In this document: piece after piece, positions 25,546 through 36,700 of the stretch | How positions within the stretch are numbered: position 1 is the first letter of the stretch | Layout: every line of letters begins with the position of its first letter | DNA from: Cordia subcordata | Taxonomy: Eukaryota > Streptophyta > Magnoliopsida > Boraginales > Cordiaceae | Length of the DNA: 64,000 bases | Direction of reading: 5' to 3' | NCBI GenBank assembly: GCA_028554755.1 | Contig: JAPTOF010000026.1 | Location: forward strand, 930,001 to 994,000 | Made by a program: the position numbers and the translations under genes | The notes under the pieces: model-generated | Database searches by the model: none | What the model was told of the DNA's origin: nothing | Seen by the model: only the letters and a program-made list of their open reading frames with translations

Positions 25546-26240
25546 ACCTGTTTGAAATAGTCTTATCTGAAATTTAAAATCTGATGAGCATCTTATTTAA
25601 TAAGTGTCTTATAAGAAATAAGTGTCTGATACAATAAGACTGTTTGATTTGTTAGCTGAAATGCTGTTATAATTATTTTGATAATAATGTTATTAATTTT
25701 GACTCATGGCATTTTAATTTTATAATTAAATAATAAATAATAAAATATAAATATTAATTAATTTTTATTTTTGTTTTAAAAAATTTAAATTTTTGAAATT
25801 TTAATTTTCAATATTTAATTTTTAACATTTTTTATTTTTTATTTTTTTATTTTTTAAATTTTAAAATTTTAAAATTTTTATTTTTATTTTAATTTTTAAA
25901 TTTTAAATTTTAATTTTTAATATTTAGTATTTTATTTTTATTTTAAATTTTTAAATTTTCTTTATTTTTAATTTTAAAATTTAAAATTTTTATTTTTAAT
26001 AATTTTATATATGATAAGATAAAAGTACCCCAAAACCCAACTTATTTTTTTATAACTGCAAATAAGATATCTTATGAAAAGTATCTTATAAGTGTCTTAT
26101 AATAAGTTGATAATAAACGATTTTTTTCACGTAAGTTGTCAAATAAGATAAATGTCTTATAATAAGCTGATAATAAACGATTTTTTTCACGTAAGTTGTC
26201 AAATAAGATAAGTGTCTTATAATAAGTTCCAAACAAACAC
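25546..26240. mobile_element. AT-rich foldback MITE with an exact 60-bp tandem duplication
   Basis: The left end has cctgtttgaaatagtctta and the right end the inverse-like taataagttccaaacaaaca. Near the right end the 60-bp block starting agtgtcttat is present at 26091-26150 and 26151-26210, plus the first 17 bases of a third copy. The core (25690-26030) is almost pure A+T. Target duplication unclear. Confidence 0.5.
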
Positions 26241-26621
26241 AGCATCAGTCGTGCCTACTTATTAGCTTCCTTTGCGGTTGATTATGTATCGGGTCAAAAA
26301 TTGCCAATATCAATTGTTTTTTGGATTGAATTAACAAAATAAATAAATAAATAACAGCCATTGTAAGTACAAATATAATATTGAGAACATCTTTTTGCTT
26401 AGAGCATGGAGTATTAGTCTCGCGTAGATAGCACCCATGCTGTGGTTTTCTTTGTTTTTGTTGTTCGCCTATTTGATTGTTGTCACCCTTTGAGTTTGTG
26501 GAATGAAATTTGATCACTTGTCTAGCAAAATAAATAAATAAATAAATTGTTGCACATTCAAACTAAAATAGTAGTTCGGGAAACCACGTTACCAAATCAA
26601 ATTTGAGTCTTATTCCATTAA
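26241..26621. other. Intergenic stretch
   Basis: Contains AAAT repeats (26338-26352 and 26525-26548). No gene. The open frame on the minus strand here has no recognisable similarity. Confidence 0.35.
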
Positions 26622-27091
26622 GAGGGTGTTTGTATTGACTTATCAAAAAATTACTTAAAACACTTTTGGCTTTGAATGACTTTTTTTTTTGGACTTTAAA
26701 TAGTTACATATTTAAATAAAAATTATAATTATAAAAAAAATATTTATTTAATTATAGTGAGTTAATAAAAAATTATATAGTTAAAATAACTATTAAAGAC
26801 ATTAAAATAAAATTTATAAAAATAAGTATAAGATCAAAGAGTAAAAATATTTTAATAATAAAAATAAAAAAATAAAGATAAAATAGTTAATTATTTGGTC
26901 AAACTTGTTTTTTTTTCAAAGTGCTTAAAGTCGTAAAAAACAAAAGCTGAGGTTGAAAAACTTTTTATTTTCTACTTAAAGCCACTTAAAAAAATACTTT
27001 TTTTGATTAAAACAAACACTTTCATTAACTTAAATTAAACTGTAAGCAAGTTTGATTAAAAAAAAAAAAAAAAACCAAACCAAACACCCTC
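26622..27091. mobile_element. Tourist-like MITE
   Basis: Ends gagggtgtttg and caaacaccctc are exact inverted repeats of 11 bases. TAA flanks both sides (26619-26621 and 27092-27094), the PIF/Harbinger target. 470 bp, AT-rich, non-coding. It lies about 340 bp past the TOL gene stop, close to its 3' end. Confidence 0.85.
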
Positions 27092-27426
27092 TAAATAGAG
27101 TAAAAAATGCGGATTAGATGACCCAACCACTCCTGTATAGAGCCCTCAAAATCTGTTGGCAGTCACACGATGAAGAAAGTCAAGAAGGGCAAACTGCTAT
27201 ATTTGTAAAAACATATATTTCCTTTAGCGAATGAATTAAGGAATTCCTTTTAAGAGGAACAGAACACACAGCTTTTACTATTTTACAGATGATTTTGGCA
27301 CCTCATCTTTGCTCCTATCACCATGTCAAAGCAATTGCCAATAACAAACTACCATTCACACCTTCACAGCAGCACAAGCCGATCAATATCTTGATTCTAA
27401 GAGAGAGAGAGAGTGAAGACAAACCC

Positions 27427-27754
27427 TTAGTCACTGAAATCTACACTGCCACTGCGAGAGCTGCTAGCATTGCGGCTGTGTAAAGAGAGGCCCCTCATAT
27501 GTCCAGAAAGAGTAGAGCCGTCCAACTTGTTTTCCTGGAAGAACTTCTCCCGCTCCGCATGTTTTGCTGGAGGCGGCGGAATCACAACAGCTGGTCTATT
27601 CACATTATGTTCCTGCTTTGGCTCCACCGTCAATGGCCTTATAAGAGGACGATGCAACATCTCACCAGGAACAGGTGATCCTAATAACCCCAACGGCCTA
27701 TCTACTAGGTGATCTTCTTCTTCAGGTTGTACACGGGCTTTTCCTTTCCTTAGC
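27427..27754 (-). CDS. TOL exon 9 with stop codon
   Basis: 328 nt: [20 protein letters not shown], then [36 protein letters not shown] and [20 protein letters not shown], ending VDFSD and TAA. Acceptor ACAG. This is the conserved proline- and serine-rich tail of this TOL clade. Confidence 0.94.
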
Positions 27755-30700
27755 CTGTCGATTTTGAAATCGCTTAGACATAATATGAAAGTGCGATCAG
27801 AAAATGTGGCCAAATACTCATGAAAACAGTAACAATAACTGCATTATCAATCATTTCAATGGGACGTGAATCATTATAGCTCAGCATTATTGAGATAAAA
27901 TTTACTTCCGGATTTTGCAACCCGTCTGTTGTTCCAGCACCATAAATTAATACACGCATTACTTGAGCTATGGCACATAAAGAAAGCATAAAAGTTCGAT
28001 AATAACAAATTGAGACCTCCTAATTGGTACACAGTGTAGGCAATATTTTATTATGCAAATATCCCAGGTTCTTTAAACTCTGGCGCCCTGCCAGACACGT
28101 AATAACTCATAGCCAGAGAAACAATCAATCCTAGGAAAAGGAGGAGCATCTTGGTCCCCGCTTCATTTTTCTCTTTCTTATCATGTCCCAATAAAACATG
28201 ACGTGATATTTATGCCGGGTATCAGCTAAGTAATTCAACCCTCCTTATTGATACCAAGGACTAGTCACGTGAAAGATAAATCCCTGACATAGGTAGAGCC
28301 AGTCCATTTTCTTCCACAGCAGAATCTTAAAACTTCACAGAACTTATGGGGCTCTTCTCCAGCTAACTAAAGTAGACCTCTTGCCTTGCAATTTGCCTTG
28401 ATCTATCTGACTCAACCTGTCAAAAGTACAATCTACCACTGCTGCAAAGAAAATAGTCTCGCTTTAAGCATCATATTAACCATGTTAAACCCAGCCTTCA
28501 TACTTTTATTCTGATCATGACCAAATTACTTTCTGTATACAGGAAGCAAATATGCAAGGTGATAATTGTAGTTGATATTACCATGATGGTCACGTATTTT
28601 GCTAAATTTACCTACAGGTCCTCTTTCTGGTTTGTGCCAGCATGGGCATTGTGCAAAATAGCATAGTTTTTAATCAATTAGCAATAACATCTTCGACTAG
28701 TGCAATATTCATGCATAGTCTCTCCCCCTCCCATGCAGAGAAAGGTTTTAATTCTGTAGATGATATACATTTTTCATGTAATATAGCAGCTTACCTCCGG
28801 AAAAGCTGCTCAACTTCCTCTTCATCTTATAGTTTTTAATCAATTAGCAATAACATCTTCGACTAGTGCAATATTCATGCATAGTCTCTCTCCCTCCCAT
28901 GCAGAGAAAGGTTTTAATTCTGTAGCTGATATACATTTTTCATGTAATATAGCAGCTTACCTCCGGAAAAGCTGCTCAACTTCCTCTTCATCTTCCTCAT
29001 CCTGTTCATGGTTAAAATGATTTGATGCAGAGGTGGGCCTACTGGACACAAGTGCATCGTGTCTTGCAAGAACTCTCTCAAGGCGCTCATTCAATTCAAT
29101 TGCCTGAGAGACCACCTTATCATCCCTATAAAACACAGATAAACATTAGAACATAATTTTTCATCACTATGTTGCCAATTAGTGAAAGAAACAAGCTTTG
29201 ATATAATAATTATTGTATGTCTTGAACCTCCATAGAAGGAAAAATGCAGTATGTCCTTGGAATTAGTATCATTTCAGCTAGATGAAACCAGTAAACCAGA
29301 TATACTTTGTTCAATTAGATTAAGAGTCTATTTGGCCCAGCTTTTAGATACTCAAAAGTATTCAATTGAGTTTAAAAGTTGAAACTAACTTGTTTGGTGC
29401 ATTTTTAAAACAGCTTTTATATAAAAGGAAAATTTGAAAAAAAATTGAAAAACCAGAGGCTCCAAATTGGAACTTTCCGAAAAAGACTTTTGAGAAGCTA
29501 TTTTCACATTATTTCATATATTATTTTTCTTCTTTTTCTCAAAAATACTACTTCATAATATTGAAATTTCAATAGTGCCCTCAAAACAGGTACAGGCTAA
29601 ATAATAAATGACTTCTATTCAACGACATTTTTAACCAAAACTCTACTATTAAAAGCTCTACAACTCTCTACAAGTAAAATCTCACAGCTAGACTAAACAG
29701 AACCTAAAACAAAGAAACCAAATCATGGCTCGGACTACAAAAGATTCCAAAATTCTGCAATGCTATTTGAAATTCAAAATTCATTTTCACATTTAATCCC
29801 TTAATCAAATAAATGCAGAGACAAGAATTTCTAAAGGATGTGTCTTCACCATCCGAAGAATTGCAGTGAAAATAAAATTTCCAAGGATTTTGCCTATGCT
29901 TTGCTAAAAGGTACACCCTCGTTCAATTTGAGTAAACCAGGGAAACCAGATTATGGCCTCAAGAAATCTTCAGCCAGAGTTGTCCTAGAGGCTACAAATC
30001 CTTCCTGTCCCAGGATTTGGTTATGGATTTATATTATTCTACCCCAACAAACCTGTGACATATGATATGTATTGTCATGTGATCTTACCGAGAAGTCATA
30101 GCAAGATGCATTATTCTTTGCTTTTGAAATGAACATTGTTCCACAAGATCCAGTGTGAACTCATCCTTTGCTGCCTGGATAAGAGAGAAAAGATTTTCAA
30201 ACTACTTACCCAAAAAGAGGAGAAAAAGTAAAGGAAAAGAAAATGTAAAGGAAAGATTATTTACTGAGGTAAGAGTTAAGACCAAGGATTCAATTTTAAT
30301 TGGCACTACTGTGTCAAGGAAAGACTACTCACTGATGTAAGAGTTAAGACCATGAATGCGAACTTAACTAGCACTGCAACCAACCCCTGCCCCCTACTCC
30401 CCACCTCCACCCCACAACACAAAAACACACACACACACACACACAAATGGGATTTGAACCCAAGTCATCACTGTTTGAGGAAGTAGCCTCAACCACTTGA
30501 GTTACTCCATAATCCGTACTTCACATCTAGAACCAGGAGTATGTCCATAGCCTTGGCCATAAGGTGACATAAGATTAACCTTTCCATCCAATGTTCACTA
30601 ATTTCTCCAGATATGACAATATTTTCAATGAACAATCCAATCGTTCTGCTAGAAAAGAGAATATTTCCAGCTTGTGATATAGACTTGCATCTGTCAAGAG

Positions 30701-33700
30701 GAGGAGGACAGGTAGAAGAAAATGAACAAGAAACAAGATGAAGGAAGAAACAAAGGACCAATAAGAATATCATGTATCTATTCAAAGCTTATACCATGTA
30801 AAATTTGTCATGAATTTTCCAGCCACGGTAGATAAGAACCAAAAAATTGTTAGTATTGGTCCTAAAACAACAAAGTATATATTAGATGCGTAAACCAAAG
30901 TACTCATAAGTATTTAAAAATATCAGGTCATAGGGAAAGTAAAATCAGGTCAATGACAATTGGCATTACAGTATATCCATGCTTACAGGAGATTTAACCC
31001 ATCAAAAATAAATTTCAAACGTATCATCCTCCAACCTGCTCATTGGAAGGTTCAAAGAAGTATACAGCATATGCATCCTCACCTTAACACTGCTCTTGCT
31101 TAATCAGTGACATCCTCCAAATTTATCAACATTACCATATATCCATGCTTATTGGAGATCTACCCATCAAACATACATTTCTAATGACCCTGCTTATTGA
31201 AGGTTCAAAGAAGTATATAGCATATGCATCCTCACCTTAGCACTGCTCTTGCATAATCAGTGACATCCTACCAATTTTCCAACACTGAGCTCTCAGAGAC
31301 CAGGGAATAAACAATTACAGCAAACAACTATCAATGCCAGTCACCTTTAATAGATTCAAATTTCACCTCCATATTCCAGTTCCAAGACCCTTGCTACAAG
31401 ATTGATTTGGGAGAGAATGAGTTACATGCTCTATTTAAAAAAAAAAGAAAAATTTAACCAAAATGCCATGTTTCAGAAATTAATGAGTAAAATACCACAA
31501 AACTAATCTTCGAGTTTTCGAAACTCGAAAATTGTAATTTTCAAGTTTTCGAAACTCGAAGATGTCTTTTAATTTTTGCCAAAATTCGAGTTTTCAAAAC
31601 TCGAAGATTGCATTTTGTGGCATTTCACTCGCTAGTTTCAAAAACACGGCATTTTGTTTTTTTTGTTTTTAATGGGACATTTAACTCATTCTCTCTTGAT
31701 TCAGCATCTTGATTTTTGGCTGCTCACACCTGGGCCCATAACATTTTTCAAGGGTTGTGTGGACATATATCTAACTATGATTTTAAGGCCAACAGGAATA
31801 GATGCAGTTTCTACATGAAATTTGTTCTTGGCTTCATTGATCCTTATATCCTCTTCTGCAAAACTGTCCCATCTTATTTGAAATCCTCCGACACATTTCA
31901 TGGAAAGTTATTGGCAAATCACCCCATCTTATTTGATTACCACAGTTTCTCTGCAGATGCCACATAAAGCTCAAGGTGTTGCCAAAACTCAGTAAATCAA
32001 TGTGTGTCCACAATGATGTAGTAAACTCCATTTCAGGAAGGTGGATTGCATCAGCGCCTCTACATAGGAAGTAACCAAACATGTTCCAACTCGAACAATA
32101 GTGCAATTACAGGCCAAAGCCAGCAGGAGCTTAGAACCGATTCCAGCCCTAACTTACCATATTCTGCCTTTTCAAGGTATTTTCTATTGCACCATTTTCC
32201 CATGCCACAAAAAGCATTTGTATTTGAATTTTGATAACATCAACATTGGCAATAATTATAACAATCTTAGTTCCTAGATTGCATAGCATACATACCAGTG
32301 CATTTACCCATTTCTAACAATATCCATGCACTTGGTCTACTTTTTATAAAAGGATCCATAATTATCTTCTCAACGAGTTATGCTGCATCAAATAGATTCC
32401 GATACAATAGGATCCATAATTATCTTCTCAACAAGTTATGCTGCATCAAATTCCTAAGTTTAAAAGGAATTGGACTTGTCTCCAAAGTTCACGACTGTAA
32501 ATATGCCCCTAATATGATTGTTTATTGCCAGGACAGATGATAAATTCAGAGGTTTAGAAAGAAGATCATTTAGCTTAAAATTTTAAAGCAGCTTCAAATG
32601 TCAGCATCTTCAAAAGCAGCTTCCAATGTCAGCATCTTCAAAAGAAGTCAGACATATATTATCGAAATCTGATTCTCCAGCAACTATTGGCAACATGATC
32701 AATCAACATGATCTTCCAAATGTTCAACATTGAAAGAATCTTTCACAAGAAGCAACTGCTCCACTATCATTCTGATGCAGTAACAAACCTTTCACAACAG
32801 TGAATCCTAGAAAGGCTCTAAATCCGAATATGGTTATGAAGAAGAAGCTACCCAAAAGTAGAGGCACCTCCAATATGGCTTGATGATTAACAGTATAAAG
32901 TGGTAGTTTAGCTCTATTGATACGGACACATACTATAGATGATCACCAGTTCTAGAAAGGCTTTATATCTGAATGTGGTTATGATGAAAGAGATATACAA
33001 AATGTAGAAGCACCTCCAATATGGTTCTCGAAATTAACAGTATAAAGTCATGGCGTTAGCTAAAAAACATATTTATTTTGAGGTAAGGTATGCATCAAGA
33101 TGTTATCCAAGCACTTCAGGTTAAAAAGAAAAAAAAAAAAAATTTGCGGGTAGCATTAGCACAGAGCCACAGACATACGAGTATCTGCAGATTTCATAAA
33201 AAGTGCAGTAACTGTTTTGTTAGCTGTAGGCATGAAGAAACAAAGAACCATCTATGGCTGCATTTTGGTCCTCCAAAAGGAATTTCAGGAAATAAATTTC
33301 ATTTTTGCAAAGAACTTGAATAACAACAGCACGAATTGTGAAGAGGCAATTTCCATAGTCAACTACCCTCCAACATTGCAAAGTGGACAGTTTCTTTTTC
33401 TTTTGTTGAGTTCTCACACAACGACCATGTTAGTACAGCAATATAGTTCTGTGAATTCTGCTGCACTGGTGGCAACAAACCAACCAAGCCTTATCCCACT
33501 AGGTATATTACACAGCTAGCACCACCAAAGCATATTTTGAACAAGACACCTGGATTATTGAAAGAAAAAAGAATGTAATATACCTCTGGATGTCGAGTAT
33601 CAACAGCACCAAGGACTTCCCTCAAGACCTCCAATGTTGTCGCAGCTTTTTCTAGTATACTGAGGAAAATATAAAAGTTAGAGCAGATTAAGTTCACATA

Positions 33701-36700
33701 CATTCCAAGAAAAGCTTACTTCATTTCACAGCATAGAAATGGAATGATACAAGTTTCAAGCTCCATACTCGCTATGAAAAGTAAGAAAGAGACATTAAGG
33801 GAATAATAATGTCATTTCACGAAATGTATTAGACCCTACTTACATAGGATCAAATATAAAGAAACATGAAGCTCGCTAAAGCCCACATTATAGAATGGTT
33901 ATAAGACAAGGCTTTCAAAGGTTGTGCAGGAGAGCTACACGGTTTGACTTCAGTACATATTTCACATCCTTTTTGTTGATGCCAGGGTGTTCAATATAAA
34001 TCTCAAATATTTCAACAGGAGACCTGTTCAAGATACATTTGGCAGCATTTATTCTATTTTAGAAATTTATAAGCTAGGTCACTTAGACTGATTTACAAAC
34101 TAGATCAACGTGCATGTTGTTAGAGTATTTCCTGCCACGTAGAAAAATCACAAAGTCTAAGGCCATTTAATAAGATCCTGAGCTACTCCTCCCAGTGACC
34201 AATTAGTTTTTAAGATGGAACCCCAGGATTCTTCACATGGTATCACAGCGTAGGTTATGGGCCAATTATATTTGTCCACGTGTGACCCTTCTTCATCCAC
34301 GTGTGACGTTCTAATTTGTCCACGTGTGACCCTTCTTCAATTATCAAATTAGGTCACACGTGAGGGGGGAGTGTTAAAGTATTTCCTCCCACATGGAAAA
34401 ATAACAAAGTCTAAGACCATTTAATAAGATTCTGGGCTAATCCTCCCATTGACCAGTTGGTTTTTAGGATGGAACAAGATTCTTCGCACATGTGAATCAC
34501 CAAAACAAAGTAACAAGATAGCATTTTAAGAGTTGAGACACTTGGGCAATTTAAATTACAAAGCTTTTATTTAAGACGTTGCAAATCTGACCAAAACTGC
34601 AAAATCAACCTGAACACAATTAGAGGTGGACCTGCTATAAAGAAAGGAATGTCACTCCTGCCCTAAATTTAAAAGGACTGGCACTGCTAGTATTAACAGA
34701 TTATGTACTTTGCAGTACTCATGCGCTCCCGCCAACCCAAAGAAAAAGAAAAACAAAAGACAAAAAACAAGCCCACCCCCACAAAAGGGAAGACAACCAT
34801 GCAAGACAATTAGAAGAATAAATAATAAGGGCCTGATTGGAATCAGTTTTTGGAAACAAAAAATTTGATTGGAGAGGATGTTTTTGTTTTCAGTTTTTGA
34901 AAAAAGTTCTCACAATAGTTGTTTTAAAAACAATAAAAAGATGTTTTCAACATCTTGTTCTTGGAAACTCCACAAAATACAGAGAGTCTACTTCATAATG
35001 GCAATTTTGTAACTAAAATACCATTACAATGGCAAACACTTTTCTATTTAATCTCTCTCCACTTTACGTCTATTCTACCATAAAAGTTCCCGAACAAGTT
35101 TTTTAAGACTTTTCTTCTTGAAAACTGTTTTTAAATTGTGTTTTAAGAACTGTTATCCCAAAAAACAAAAAAATGAAACCTAACAGGCCATAGAAGCGAA
35201 ACTGAAGATCATGCTCAATAACTTGTTTGTCTTGAAGAATTTGTCACATCTTTCAAACAAGTAGTGCTGACCATACATTTTCCGTAAATATTAACAAGAA
35301 GAGTAACTAATGGCTTTAAAATAATCTTCAATGGACAAGGTGGAGAAACTAAGGAGGAGAAACTAATTGCTTTAAAATAATTTTCAATGGATGAAGTGGA
35401 GAAACACATCAGGAGTATTAGATGATACCCCTTAAGTTAAAAGGAAAGGATTACAAGACAACCAAAAGACCAGCTTTTGCTTTATGTATCAGTGTAATGG
35501 CCAGTGAAATCCCAACATGTTCAAGAGATGTCAGTGACTGATATGAGGAAACCAAGATGGATAAGCACCAATACTAGGAAGGACAGAATTAGAAACGATG
35601 TAGTTAGAGAAAACTGAGGAGGGCTCTAATTGAGACAAGAAAAGGGAGAACTGTTTGAGAAACTTTAGAGATGTTAGGATGCTACTGCAATCAATGAAGT
35701 CACCCACTTGAAGGTGTGAAGTTATGGAAATTGCGTCTTCCTTTTTATTTTTTATCCTGAGAAGTATTATAGAGATTGTATAATGTTAGATCAGTAGAGG
35801 ATAATCTAATAAAACTTAATGGAGATACTCAAACGAGATTATATGTGCTCAAGAGGAACGAGTGGTGTCATTAGATCCATATAGCTAACCCACCGAGTGG
35901 GACAAAGTCGTGGATTGGTCAAAAGGACCAAAGAGTTTTGTGCATTCTTTATCTGCTTGAGAACATACTTGATTAAAATAAAGATGAGTCCTCAAGTTAC
36001 AGCACATAATGTCTAATTCTGAATAATAACTAGTACTTCTATCATAAAGTTTGGCGAGCTAAAAGATGTTCTGAAACACCTATGTCAACAAATATGGATA
36101 TAGCGCCCGCCGCCCCTCCCCTCCCCCCCCCGGGCGCGGGCGCCCCCAAACCCCAGAAGAAAATAATGAATAAAAAATAAAATAAATTAAACAACCCAAC
36201 CATTCCACCCCAGCCCTTGTTAACAAATTGAACTTTCTCTTTCCTCTACAGGTACAGCCTTTCAGTGACCTTGTCAGTTTCCCTGCAGCTGACCCTGCAT
36301 ACTTCAAATTAGTCACTAAATGTGTTCACTGTGAAGACACAGATTTTGTGGTTCACTTTATTAAAGATAGACCGTATACAAAGGAGAAGTTAAACTTCCA
36401 ATGAAGCTGATCAATAATAACCAGAGGCCGGCACAAAAGTCCACTACATGCTAAGAAGCCCAATCTATTCCGTTTATAGTTAAGAAACAAAGCAAGAAGA
36501 CTTGCCCATCAAAGATACTAGATTCAATCATGTAAAGCAGATGCTAATGTAAGTAATTTCAAGCATGTAAAACTTGTCCTAATGCATTTACAAAGGTTAC
36601 AATAAATTACTTGCAATTTATCAGAGCTATGAGCATATACCGAATCCTTGTGCCTTTAAAACAAGAAGGAGAGAGAATGAAGAGAAAAGCTATCATAAGA

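Noticed and set aside
31834..32106. 90-codon minus-strand ORF in TOL intron 6
   Set aside because: No similarity to VHS, GAT or transposon proteins, and the TOL exons on both sides join in phase without it.
35790..35930. LINE 3' end in TOL intron 5
   Set aside because: Only a short resemblance over two broken frames; too weak to list as a feature of its own.
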